Source: an uncultured Clostridia bacterium (GTDB lineage: Bacteria > Bacillota > Clostridia > Christensenellales > Aristaeellaceae). From it: DNA of 64,000 nt. This document shows, in pieces, positions 39,774 to 47,084 of this stretch (positions within the stretch are counted from its first letter, which is position 1; every line of letters starts with the position of its first letter). The position numbers were made by a program, and so were the translations under genes. The notes below the pieces were generated by a model that was not told where the DNA came from, ran no database searches, and saw only the letters and a program-made list of their open reading frames with translations. The DNA is taken from assembly GCA_934647235.1 (NCBI GenBank), contig CAKUFG010000010.1, positions 23,011 through 87,010 on the forward strand, given 5' to 3'.

Positions 39774-41486
39774 ATGAAGCGAGGATTGCTGCTGGCATTG
39801 CTGGCGCTGCTGATATGCTGCACGGCGGCCTATGCCGAGAATACGGCAGGGCTGCAGTTCGGCGATACGGGCGATGAGGTGCTTCGCCTGCAAACGCGCC
39901 TGAAGGAATTGGAATACTATAACGGCCCGCTCAGCGGCACCTTTGCCGAGGTTACGCGCAAAGCCGTCAAGGCTGTGCAGGCTGCCTACGATCTGGAGCA
40001 GACCGGCATTGCCGACGCGGCCACGCAGGCGGTTATCTATGGCGAGTGCTACCGTCCGCTGGAATACGGCATGACCGGCGCGGGCGTGCAGCGCCTGCAG
40101 GAGGCGCTGAAGGCTTACGGCTATTATCAGGATAAGCTGAGTGAAAAGTACCTGAAAAATACCCGCGCGGCTGTAGCGGCTTTCCAGAGCGATAACGGCC
40201 TGGAGGCTACGGGCAAGGCTGATGTGAAAACGCTGGAGCTGCTTTATTCCGGCACGGTCGCCCTGCCTACGCCCACGCCCAGCCCTACGCCTACTGCCGT
40301 GCCTACGCCAACCCCAACGCCCAATATCACCTATACGGGCAAGCTGCAGCGCGGCGATACGGGCGAGCGCGTCAAGCAGGTGCAGGAGCGGCTGCTGGAG
40401 CTGGGTTTTTATGAGGGCAAGGTGACTACGGGCTTTTATGACCGCACCAAGACGGCTGTGACCAAGTTCCAGCGCTACAACGGCCTGAAGGAGGATGGCA
40501 TTGTGGGCGAACAGACGTGGAACGCGCTGTTTTCGCCCGCTGCGGTGCCTGCCTCCGCCACACCCATGCCCACGCCCGAGCCGACCCCGCCGCCTTACTT
40601 TATCGAGGTGGACGTGGCCAACCAGGTAACGAAAATCTTTACCCGCGATGCGCAGGGCGAGTTTACCGTGCTGTATAAAGCCTTTATCTGCTCCACCGGC
40701 ACCAAGGCGTATCCCAGCACCCTGGGTACGTTTACGCTGACCAAGCGCCGTGCGCTGTGGTGTACCTTCCCCAAGTGGGGCGGCGGTACGGCGCAGTACT
40801 GGACAAAAATCAACGAGGAGATCGCCTTCCATTCGGTGATGTACCGCAACTACGATCCGCAGGATCTGGTGGAATCCTCCTACAAGAACCTGGGCAAGCG
40901 CGCCTCGCACGGCTGCATTCGCCTGACGGTGCCCGATGCAAAGTGGATATACACCAACTGCGGCGAGGGCACACAGGTATGGATTCATGACGATGCCAAG
41001 GCCGATCCCGAGCTGACCATGGCTGTCAAGCCGGGCAATATCAATCCTAATACCAAGATGAATTACGTTACGCCCACGCCTACCGTAAAGCCGGCCTACG
41101 ACAGTCACAATCCGCCTGAAACCGTGCGGCAGATGAACGTGGGCAGCCATGGCGAGGATGTATACTGGGTGCAGATGCGCCTGACCGAGCTGGGCTATTA
41201 CACCGGCACCGTGACAGGCACCTATCGCGGCGGCACGCAGGCAGCCGTGAAGGCCTATCAGATTGCGCGCGGTCTGGGCTCGGATGGCGTAGCGGGCCGT
41301 AAAACGCTCACTTATATGTATGATGAGGCGCGCAATGAGCCTACCGCCACGCCCATGCCTACGCAAACGCCCACTGTAACGCCTGTGCCGACAGGCACGC
41401 CGACGGCAGCGCCTACCCAAACGCCGCCGCCCGCAAGCATGAATCAGACGGCAGCGCCAGTGGCGAGCGAACAGCCGCAGGGGTAA
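39774..41486 (+). CDS. Modular L,D-transpeptidase with multiple peptidoglycan-binding domains and Pro/Thr linkers
   Basis: The start at ATG 39774 has GAGGT 7 bp upstream. The 570-residue protein has a signal peptide (MKRGLLLALLALLICCTAAY), two PG_binding_1 repeats (about residues 24-85 and 97-155), a Pro/Thr/Ser linker (about 160-185), a third PG_binding_1 repeat (about 187-245) and a second linker. A YkuD domain (about 268-410) with the catalytic KRASHGCIRLTVPDAKW follows. A fourth PG_binding_1 repeat (about 450-515) and a long Pro/Thr tail end the protein. Repeats share the pattern GDTGxxVxxLQxRLxELGYY. It is a secreted wall-crosslinking or wall-modifying enzyme. The gene is monocistronic, with a promoter and a terminator of its own. 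Confidence 0.92.
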   Translation: MKRGLLLALLALLICCTAAYAENTAGLQFGDTGDEVLRLQTRLKELEYYNGPLSGTFAEVTRKAVKAVQAAYDLEQTGIADAATQAVIYGECYRPLEYGMTGAGVQRLQEALKAYGYYQDKLSEKYLKNTRAAVAAFQSDNGLEATGKADVKTLELLYSGTVALPTPTPSPTPTAVPTPTPTPNITYTGKLQRGDTGERVKQVQERLLELGFYEGKVTTGFYDRTKTAVTKFQRYNGLKEDGIVGEQTWNALFSPAAVPASATPMPTPEPTPPPYFIEVDVANQVTKIFTRDAQGEFTVLYKAFICSTGTKAYPSTLGTFTLTKRRALWCTFPKWGGGTAQYWTKINEEIAFHSVMYRNYDPQDLVESSYKNLGKRASHGCIRLTVPDAKWIYTNCGEGTQVWIHDDAKADPELTMAVKPGNINPNTKMNYVTPTPTVKPAYDSHNPPETVRQMNVGSHGEDVYWVQMRLTELGYYTGTVTGTYRGGTQAAVKAYQIARGLGSDGVAGRKTLTYMYDEARNEPTATPMPTQTPTVTPVPTGTPTAAPTQTPPPASMNQTAAPVASEQPQG

Positions 41487-41501
41487 AAATCGATAATGAA
41501 A

Positions 41502-41529
41502 CGCCGCCGGTCATGATGCTCCGGCGGCG
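41502..41529. terminator. Hairpin terminator between convergent genes
   Basis: CGCCGCCGG (41502-41510) pairs perfectly with CCGGCGGCG (41521-41529) over a 10-nt loop. T-rich sequence follows on both strands, though no long T-run. Confidence 0.65.
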
Positions 41530-41550
41530 CTTGCTGTTTCTGATTCAGTG

Positions 41551-42348
41551 TTATTCCAGGCAGAAGCGGTCCGCATCCGTGAGGCCCAGATCCTCTACCA
41601 CTTCGGGCAGCACCTCGACGATGCGCAGCATCTTTTCCTGCATATGCGCGTCAGAGCCCAGGTAGAATTTGCAGCCGGCCTGCTTGGCGATGCGGTACAG
41701 GCACAGCTCCTCCTCCTTGTGCTCCTGCCAGGTGGGGCCAAAGCATGCGCCGTTCAGCTCGATGCCCGCGCCGTTCCTGGCAAAGGCACGCATGGCCTCA
41801 AAGAAACGATCCTGATTGATAGCGTTGATGACGTCGTATTTGTTTTTGCCGCGGTTGATCAGCCCCGTGGTCAGGTGCGCGATGCCGACTTTATGGAAGG
41901 GGATAGGCAGGCGCGCGATTTCCTCCAGGCGCTCCACCAGCAGATTGGCGATCTGATCAGGCTCCGAAATGCTTTCGGGGCGGACAAAATTGACCATGTG
42001 GAAATGGTCGGGCGGGATGATCACAAAGCTGAATTCATCAAAGTGATCGGGGCGCAGGCCCAGCTTGCCGCCGCCGCAGAAATCCGTCTCGCAGCCAAAG
42101 AGAAAGCGCACGCTGTCGCTCTTGGGCAGGGGCAGGGACTGCTTTACATGCGCGATATCCTGGGGCTGATACCATTCGCTGGCGCTGGGCACGGCATTAT
42201 CCCACAGGTGGTCGGTGATGCACAGGGTGCTGTAGCCATGGGCCTCGGCCACAGCCAGCATGTTGGCAGGGGTCTGCCGCTCGTCATGGCAGCAGGCGGA
42301 CAGAATCGTGTGGCAGTGGAGATCGTGATCGCACAAAAATTTTCCCAT
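41551..42348 (-). CDS. PHP-domain phosphoesterase (histidinol-phosphatase-like)
   Basis: The start MGKFLCDHDLHCHT has AAAGGA about 11 bp upstream; 265 residues. PHP motifs: DLHCHTILSACCHDE (first metal His pair), CITDHLWDN, FGCETDFCGGGKLG, IIPPDHFHMVNF, KVGIAHLTTG and YLGSDAHMQEK. Histidinol phosphatase HisK and many other PHP phosphoesterases share these blocks. No his genes are nearby, so histidine biosynthesis is not implied. Cytoplasmic metal-dependent phosphatase is the safe call. It has its own promoter (42400-42428). Confidence 0.82.
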   Translation of the reverse strand: MGKFLCDHDLHCHTILSACCHDERQTPANMLAVAEAHGYSTLCITDHLWDNAVPSASEWYQPQDIAHVKQSLPLPKSDSVRFLFGCETDFCGGGKLGLRPDHFDEFSFVIIPPDHFHMVNFVRPESISEPDQIANLLVERLEEIARLPIPFHKVGIAHLTTGLINRGKNKYDVINAINQDRFFEAMRAFARNGAGIELNGACFGPTWQEHKEEELCLYRIAKQAGCKFYLGSDAHMQEKMLRIVEVLPEVVEDLGLTDADRFCLE

Positions 42349-42399
42349 CGTCTTTGGTCCTTTCACGGCTAAATAAAGCGGATGCATATTACAATAGCT

Positions 42400-42428
42400 A
42401 TTCTACTTCCCGCTGCGGCGGCCGTCAA
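42400..42428 (-). promoter_or_regulatory. Promoter for the PHP gene
   Basis: Minus strand: TTGACG (42423-42428) and TAGAAT (42400-42405), 17 bp apart, 52 bp before the start codon. Confidence 0.65.
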
Positions 42429-42515
42429 GAGACAGGACGCGAAAGCAGCGTAAAAATATTTATGCTGCCATGCTTTAGCAGCGGGAAAAGCAGCCCAGCG
42501 AAAATTCAGGCGGCA

Positions 42516-42544
42516 TTGACTGTGCAAAGTGATTATGATATATT
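42516..42544 (+). promoter_or_regulatory. Promoter for the GNAT gene
   Basis: TTGACT (42516-42521) and TATATT (42539-42544), 17 bp apart. The 111 bp between this and the divergent PHP promoter hold a short GCAGC/GCTGC inverted repeat but nothing else recognised. Confidence 0.65.
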
Positions 42545-42580
42545 GAAGCGGATTCTTTTGCTTTTGTGAGGGCGATTGCT

Positions 42581-43069
42581 ATGATATTGCTGGAGCCTTT
42601 TTGCGATCAGTATACGGAAGTGCTGCTGCCTTTCGTTGCGGATTTCTGGAATGTGCATCATGCCGAATTCAGCCTGGAAGCATGCCGCAGCATCCTGCGG
42701 GACTGGATGAAGGAAGAAAGCCAATTATTTGTGATTGTGCGCGATGACGCGGCGGTTGGCTTCCTGCGCACGCACAATTCAAGCCCGACGGTGTGCTGGA
42801 TTGATGATATTTATGTGGATGCGTCTCAGCGCGGACAGGGCATTGCCAGCGAGGCGATCCGGCAGCTGGAAAAGCGGCTGCTCACCGATGGCTGCCGCAG
42901 CTTTTGCATGGAGGTAGTGCCGGATAACCTGCCCGCGATGCGGCTGTATCATCGGCTGGGATATGACCGGCTGAGCGTGATCACCATGCGCAAGGATTAT
43001 GATGCGTTTGAAACGGAGCGAGTGGAGCATATTGCGGGGCTGCCGATGCGCGTGCGGCACTTTGATTGA
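42581..43069 (+). CDS. GNAT family N-acetyltransferase
   Basis: Start at MILLEPFCDQYTEV; a GTG 15 bp upstream is an alternative. The 162-residue product has GNAT features: VIVRDDAAVGFLRT, DIYVDASQRGQGIASEAIRQ (acetyl-CoA pyrophosphate loop R/Q-x-x-G-x-G/A) and EVVPDNLPAMRLYHRLGYDR. It acetylates a small molecule or protein N-terminus in the cytoplasm; the substrate is unknown. The downstream zinc-ribbon gene begins 35 bp later. Confidence 0.88.
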   Translation: MILLEPFCDQYTEVLLPFVADFWNVHHAEFSLEACRSILRDWMKEESQLFVIVRDDAAVGFLRTHNSSPTVCWIDDIYVDASQRGQGIASEAIRQLEKRLLTDGCRSFCMEVVPDNLPAMRLYHRLGYDRLSVITMRKDYDAFETERVEHIAGLPMRVRHFD

Positions 43070-43104
43070 CGTGGCAAAAGCATAATCAGAAAGGAGACAT
43101 GAAC

Positions 43105-43323
43105 ATGTTTATTCCAGAAAGATGTCCCCGCTGCCATCGTGCGGATGGATGGCATGAGGTCTTTCGTCTCTTTGCTGCCAGTGTTCCGCTTGGCGAGGAT
43201 ATTCGTTTTCGCTTAAGCGGGGTGCGTAACGGATGGGGCAACGAGAAAATGAAAAAGTATCGCTGCGATTACTGCGGATATGAAAATGAGTATAGTGATC
43301 GCCCGGAAAGGCTGGGCAGATAA
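43105..43323 (+). CDS. Small zinc-ribbon protein
   Basis: Start at the ATG 8 bp after AAGGAG; an ATG 6 bp earlier is too close. The 72-residue protein has two Cys pairs, CPRCH near the N-terminus and CDYCG near the C-terminus, that should bind one zinc ion. The middle is basic. No wider family is recognised. It follows the GNAT gene and is probably cotranscribed. Function unknown. The 78 bp after it are AT-rich with no recognised feature. Confidence 0.6.
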   Translation: MFIPERCPRCHRADGWHEVFRLFAASVPLGEDIRFRLSGVRNGWGNEKMKKYRCDYCGYENEYSDRPERLGR

Positions 43324-43401
43324 TAATATAGAAACAAGTATGATACTGCAAAAATTAAGCTGAATTAAAACAAGATATATGCAAGAATAATAGAATGCAG
43401 T

Positions 43402-43944
43402 TTATAATAACGGAACCCGAGAATCTGATTTTTCGGAATTTGTACATTTGAGCTGTACCTGTATCGGCATCATCAGCAAATCCTTCGCCAAGGCGTCTGC
43501 ATGCAGCCAGGCATGGCAGTATTCCGCATTGGGCAGCAGGCAAGGCATGCGCGGGTGAACGGGCGATACCGCGTCGTTGGCTTCGCGGGTGAGAATGACA
43601 AAGCGCTCCTGACCGTCGGTATCCTGGGTGTAAAGCCCCGCCAGGTAAAGCGGGGCGCCCTCTGCGGCGCTTTCAAATAGAAACGCCTGCTTTTGCGCGT
43701 TCCATTCGTAAAAGGCGGAGGCGGCAATCACGCAGCGCGTTTGCCGCAGGGCATTAGAAAAGGTGGGCTTGTCCGCCGCAGTTTCGGCGCGGGCGTTGAT
43801 CAGCAGCCCTTTGCCTGCGCGTCCGGCGAAGCCCCAGCGCATATCGCGCACGCCCTCGCGCGTCTGTACGGGTGCAAGCTGGGATGGATACACATCCCTT
43901 GGCTGAATGTCCGCTGCATCCAGCAGGCGATATCTACTGCACAT
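43402..43944 (-). CDS. SRAP domain protein (YedK/HMCES), abasic-site shield
   Basis: The true start is MCSRYRLLDAADIQ, because SRAP proteins need Cys2 exposed after Met removal; the frame is open upstream but unrelated. The 180-residue protein has all key residues: Cys2, Asn in LINARAETAADKPTF, Glu in ASAFYEWNAQ and His in PVHPRMPCLLP. SRAP proteins form a thiazolidine crosslink with abasic sites in single-stranded DNA and protect them during replication. It is the last gene of a dinB operon with a LexA box. Its start overlaps the preceding 82-residue gene by 11 bp. At 180 residues it is shorter than E. coli YedK (222). Confidence 0.93.
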   Translation of the reverse strand: MCSRYRLLDAADIQPRDVYPSQLAPVQTREGVRDMRWGFAGRAGKGLLINARAETAADKPTFSNALRQTRCVIAASAFYEWNAQKQAFLFESAAEGAPLYLAGLYTQDTDGQERFVILTREANDAVSPVHPRMPCLLPNAEYCHAWLHADALAKDLLMMPIQVQLKCTNSEKSDSRVPLL

Positions 43945-44182
43945 GCTCCTTTTCCTCCACAAACCAGCGCTGATGCTCATCCTGAAATAGATATGTTTGC
44001 TGCTCGCCGATGCGGATGGTATAGCGCATGCCCTGCCCGCCTGCCTTGGTGGCAAAGGCGTAGCGCTTGCCCAGCACCCGATCGATGGCATAGGTGCGTC
44101 CGCGCAGCTGCAGGGACATGGGCGATATATCGCCGCTTTCGTCGAAGATGGCAAATACCCTTACATAGGTTCGATGCGCCAT
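43934..44182 (-). CDS. Unnamed small protein between dinB and the SRAP gene
   Basis: An 82-residue protein starting MAHRTYVRVFAIFDESG, with AAAGGAG 6 bp upstream. Predicted mostly beta: ISPMSLQLRGRTYAIDRVL, then a loop, GGQGMRYTIRIGEQQ and TYLFQDEHQRWFVEE. The order of features (an RGR-Y strand, a Gly-rich turn, an R-Y strand, a W-F strand) is reminiscent of DUF6504 proteins that accompany ImuB-type polymerases in Actinobacteria, but I cannot confirm homology. It sits 11 bp after dinB and overlaps the SRAP start by 11 bp, so it is tightly coupled to both. A polymerase accessory role is possible; not established. Confidence 0.7.
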   Translation of the reverse strand: MAHRTYVRVFAIFDESGDISPMSLQLRGRTYAIDRVLGKRYAFATKAGGQGMRYTIRIGEQQTYLFQDEHQRWFVEEKEHVQ

Positions 44183-44193
44183 GAAAAACTCCT

Positions 44194-45432
44194 TTATACG
44201 TGGCCATGGATGGCGGACATATTGGCTGCCGAGAGGCCCTGGCAGGTGTCTGCATGGACGGTCTTGCTGCTGCTGAGCATTACGCAACGGCGCAGCGAGG
44301 CGCGGCCAAAACGGGCGTGGATGCCGTCGATGGCCGTTTCAAGCGCAGCCTGGCGTAGGGCGCGCCTGTCCGGCAGGGCGGTCAGCTGCGTATCTGCGCG
44401 GGAGGAAACCAGATCGCATCCCCGCACGCCCAGCGAGCGCAGCGGGCGGCGCATATCCCAGCCCTGGCGGAGCAGGCAAAGCGATGCATGCACCAGCTCG
44501 GCTGCCAGATCGGATGCGGCAGGCAGCTGGGTTTGCCGCTCCCAGGATACCAGATTGGTATCGCGGATCCACACGGCCACCGTGCGGCAGCGCAGCTCCT
44601 GCTCGCGCATGCGCTCGGCCACGCTGTCGCAAAGCAGATACAGGATGCGCCGCGCGTCGGTTTCATCGGTGATGTCAAATGCGGGTGTGGTGCTGTTGCT
44701 GATGGACTTGATATCGCTTTCCCGCAGCAGAGGCAGCACCGGCGCGTTGTCGCGCCCCGAGGCGTATTGATACAGCATATCGCCGTTTTTGCCCAGCAGC
44801 GTATGCAGCGCGTCCGGGCCGCTGCGGGCGATATCGCCGATGGTGTGCAGCCCGTATTCGTGCAGGCGGCGCGCGGTGGAGCGGCCGATGAACAGCAGCT
44901 CCTCCGCCGGCAGCGGCCAGATTTTTTTCTGATAGTTCTGCGGGGTGATCAGGGTGGTGGCGTCCGGCTTGTGCAGATCGCTGCCCAGCTTGGCAAACAC
45001 CTTGTTGAAGCTTACGCCCACGGAAATGGTGATGCCCAGCTCCTCGCGGGCGCGGCGGCGCAGCTCGGATGCAATCTGCATGCCCGAGCGAGGATGATCG
45101 CTTACATCCAGCCAGCTTTCATCCAGGCCGAAGGGTTCTACCTGGCTGGTATACTCGGCGTACATGGCGCGCATGCGGCGCGAATAGTATACGTATTTTT
45201 CGCCGTCCGGCGGCAGCAGAATCAGGCCGGGGCACTTTTCAAGCGCGCTGCCGATGGTTTCGCCCGTGCGCACGCCGCATTTCTTGGCCGGGTCGCTTTT
45301 GGCCAGGATGATGCCGTGGCGCTCCTTGGGATCGCCGCATACCGCCACGGCCTTGCCGCGCAGGCTGGGATCGCTGGCGCACTCCACCGAGGCATAAAAG
45401 CTGTTGCAGTCGCTGTGCAGGATCGTTCGCAT
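44194..45432 (-). CDS. dinB: DNA polymerase IV (Y-family)
   Basis: The start MRTILHSDCNSFYASVE follows GAGGGAATT. The 412-residue Y-family polymerase has the catalytic Asp in LHSDCNSFYASVE and Asp-Glu in EPFGLDESWLDVS, SVGVSFNKVFAKLGSD, the HhH region LLFIGRSTARRLHEYGLHTI, and a C-terminal little-finger domain. No beta-clamp motif is obvious at the C-terminus. It performs translesion synthesis after DNA damage. A promoter with a LexA box over its start region makes SOS control very likely. It is the first gene of the dinB-small protein-SRAP cassette. Confidence 0.94.
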   Translation of the reverse strand: MRTILHSDCNSFYASVECASDPSLRGKAVAVCGDPKERHGIILAKSDPAKKCGVRTGETIGSALEKCPGLILLPPDGEKYVYYSRRMRAMYAEYTSQVEPFGLDESWLDVSDHPRSGMQIASELRRRAREELGITISVGVSFNKVFAKLGSDLHKPDATTLITPQNYQKKIWPLPAEELLFIGRSTARRLHEYGLHTIGDIARSGPDALHTLLGKNGDMLYQYASGRDNAPVLPLLRESDIKSISNSTTPAFDITDETDARRILYLLCDSVAERMREQELRCRTVAVWIRDTNLVSWERQTQLPAASDLAAELVHASLCLLRQGWDMRRPLRSLGVRGCDLVSSRADTQLTALPDRRALRQAALETAIDGIHARFGRASLRRCVMLSSSKTVHADTCQGLSAANMSAIHGHV

Positions 45433-45448
45433 AATTCCCTCACGCTCA

Positions 45449-45495
45449 GAACGTTTGTTCGCATTCATTATAACTGAACATGACTGGAAATGCAA
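45449..45495 (-). promoter_or_regulatory. SOS promoter with LexA box for the dinB cassette
   Basis: Minus strand: TTGCAT (45490-45495), 17 bp, perfect TATAAT (45467-45472). A perfect Gram-positive LexA/DinR core, GAAC-4-GTTC (GAACAAACGTTC, 45449-45460), lies just past the -10, over the expected start point. Confidence 0.9.
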
Positions 45496-45506
45496 CTGGA
45501 AAATAC

Positions 45507-45518
45507 GAACAAATATTC
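45507..45518 (-). promoter_or_regulatory. Second, weaker LexA-box-like site
   Basis: GAACAAATATTC on the plus strand matches GAAC-4-GTTC with one mismatch. It lies 46 bp from the first box and 1 bp from the spoIVFB stop, so it may bind LexA cooperatively. Confidence 0.4.
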
Positions 45519-46391
45519 TCATTTCTGCACAAGACTGCGAAGCAGCGCCAGCGGCTGCTCCATCAGGGCGGCCAGCAGCGCTTCTTCATCCAATGTGCCC
45601 AGGCGGCGGCTGGCGTCCAGCGGATCGAGCACCTCCACCAGATGATACGCGCTGCCATGCAGATGCGAAAGCAGCGCGCTTACGGTGATATCGCCGCTGG
45701 CGCACAGGTGCTGCACCGCCAGCGCGCCGGATTTCTCCACACGGCGCCGGTTGGATAGATAGGCGGCCAGATAACGCGATACGCCCGTGCTCTCCTCCAG
45801 GGCGGACGCATACAGCAAATAGCATGCCAGCGTAAGGCGCAGCATGGCGCTTTCACCCCGCAGCGCGCGCAGCAGCGCGTCAAAGAGCAGCAGGGCGCAA
45901 AACGCGCGGCCCAGCATCAGCAGCGCCCGGAAGGCTGCGGCGCGATCCAGGCGCTTGGCAAGCACGGCCAGCAGCATGCGCCCGCCGTCCAGCGGCAGCA
46001 CAGGCAGCAGGTTCAAAACGAGCATCCAAAGGTTGACGGTAAGACCCAGCAGGCAGCTCAGGCTCCCCGTGCGGATCAATAATGCAGTCAGCGGAGGCAG
46101 CAGCAGCGCGTTTACGCATACGCCGCCGGCTGACAGCGCCAGGGCCTGACGCGCGGGCAGCGTTTCAGACTCGTCTATCTGCATAGAGCCGCCAAAGGGG
46201 GTAAGCTCCAGGCGGCGGACGCTGAGTCCGAGACGGCAGGCCATCAGAATATGGCCGCATTCATGGCAAAGCAGCGTGAGCAGATAAATCAGCAGGATTC
46301 TTCCCTGTCCGCCCAGCAGATATGTCAGGCAGATTGCAGGAAACAGCGGATGCACATGCAGAGAGGTCCTGCGAAAATGACCGATTCGCAT
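45519..46391 (-). CDS. spoIVFB: SpoIVFB-like site-2 protease (pro-SigK processing enzyme)
   Basis: A 290-residue membrane metalloprotease of family M50. The zinc motif HECGH is at residues 43-47 in a membrane helix, and the third ligand lies in LNLLPVLPLDGGR (about 126-138, Asp135). About six membrane helices fill residues 15-200. The C-terminal ~80 residues resemble a CBS-type regulatory domain (ASGDITVSALLSHLHGSAYH). This is the SpoIVFB layout; the enzyme cleaves pro-SigK in the mother-cell engulfing membrane. It lies 3 bp after the SpoIVFA-like gene. SigK with a pro-sequence is encoded at 24804-25496, which supports the call. Confidence 0.88.
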   Translation of the reverse strand: MRIGHFRRTSLHVHPLFPAICLTYLLGGQGRILLIYLLTLLCHECGHILMACRLGLSVRRLELTPFGGSMQIDESETLPARQALALSAGGVCVNALLLPPLTALLIRTGSLSCLLGLTVNLWMLVLNLLPVLPLDGGRMLLAVLAKRLDRAAAFRALLMLGRAFCALLLFDALLRALRGESAMLRLTLACYLLYASALEESTGVSRYLAAYLSNRRRVEKSGALAVQHLCASGDITVSALLSHLHGSAYHLVEVLDPLDASRRLGTLDEEALLAALMEQPLALLRSLVQK

Positions 46392-46394
46392 GGC

Positions 46395-47027
46395 TTATTG
46401 AACGCGCGGGCTCAGCTGCGAGGCGCAGTTCACCGCTTTGCCCGCCCGATATAGCTGAAAGGCAAAATCCTGCGCGGCGCGCCCTAGGCAGGTTTGCGCG
46501 TCAACCTCGCTGCCCTCCTGCACGTCACAGCGCGTAAGGCCGTAGTATACGCCCTCCAGCTGGCCGCCGTCGTGCAGAATGCGCACGATATATCGCCCTG
46601 CGTCGTCATGTGCGATTGCGCTGACTTCTCCGGTGCAGACGGCGTAGATATCGCGTGCGTCCGAATAGCGCAGATATGGTTCGCCTGCTGAAAAGGCGTT
46701 TACCGGCTGCGCGCTGGTTGGGCTGATCAGCTCTACTGCTCCCGCCTGCCCGGAGAACACCTGCACGCTTTCGCCGATGCTGCGGCTGACATAGCTGAGC
46801 CGCCCCAGATTTTCATCCCATTCGCTCTGAACGGCGTTTTGCAGCGAGGTCAGCAGTGATTCGCCGCCGGGCATGGCCGCCGTGCGAATGCCGACCACCG
46901 TCAGCAGAATCAGCGTGGCTGCGGCCATATTGCGCGTCAGGCGCTCGGCAGCTGGCTTTCTGATGCGCGCGGGCGGGTTGACGCCCTCTGATGCTGCGGG
47001 CGCGACCTTTTTGATATTGCTGGACAT
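46395..47027 (-). CDS. spoIVFA: SpoIVFA-like regulator with degenerate M23 domain
   Basis: The start MSSNIKKVAPAASEG has GGGGGTG 6 bp upstream and a T-run between. The 210-residue protein has a cytoplasmic tail, one membrane helix (AAATLILLTVVGIRTAAM) and an extracytoplasmic part. The C-terminal third (YAVCTGEVSAIAHDDAGRYI then VRILHDGGQLEGVYYGL) resembles the M23/LysM-linked domain of SpoIVFA without the zinc ligands. SpoIVFA holds SpoIVFB inactive in complex with BofA until a forespore signal arrives. The call rests on the domain layout plus the SpoIVFB neighbour; sequence similarity is weak. Confidence 0.78.
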   Translation of the reverse strand: MSSNIKKVAPAASEGVNPPARIRKPAAERLTRNMAAATLILLTVVGIRTAAMPGGESLLTSLQNAVQSEWDENLGRLSYVSRSIGESVQVFSGQAGAVELISPTSAQPVNAFSAGEPYLRYSDARDIYAVCTGEVSAIAHDDAGRYIVRILHDGGQLEGVYYGLTRCDVQEGSEVDAQTCLGRAAQDFAFQLYRAGKAVNCASQLSPRVQ

Positions 47028-47077
47028 AAAAAACACCCCCATCTGCGGCAGCATATGCGCAGGTGGGGGCGAAATAT
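47028..47077 (-). promoter_or_regulatory. Overlapping terminator, SigE-like promoter and spoIVFA ribosome site
   Basis: On the minus strand a 12-bp hairpin, CCCCCACCTGCG (47058-47069) with CGCAGATGGGGG (47036-47047, one G-T pair), is followed by TGTTTTTT: a strong terminator for the upstream operon. Its right arm GGGGG is also the Shine-Dalgarno of spoIVFA (start at 47027). A SigE-like promoter fits the same bases: ATATT (47073-47077), 15 bp, CATATGCT (47050-47057) in the hairpin loop. Transcripts from that promoter would lack the left arm and leave the ribosome site open. Confidence 0.6.
47036..47069 (-). terminator. Rho-independent terminator of the nine-gene operon
   Basis: A 12-bp GC-rich stem with a 10-nt loop and a T6 run on the minus strand, 16 bp past the stop of the methionine gamma-lyase-like gene. 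See the overlapping regulatory entry. Confidence 0.85.
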
Positions 47078-47084
47078 ACGTATC

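Noticed and set aside
40260..40330. Short tandem repeats that could look like a CRISPR or minisatellite
   Set aside because: They encode a Pro/Thr/Ser linker within one gene; there are no spacers of constant length.
39720..41420. A 566-codon open frame antisense to the modular L,D-transpeptidase
   Set aside because: Arises from the repeat-rich Pro/Thr coding sequence; the sense strand has signal peptide and catalytic motif.
42445..42490. GCAGC/GCTGC inverted repeat between the PHP and GNAT promoters as an RNA element
   Set aside because: The stem is five bases with a large AT-rich loop and fits no known riboswitch; it lies outside both expected transcripts.
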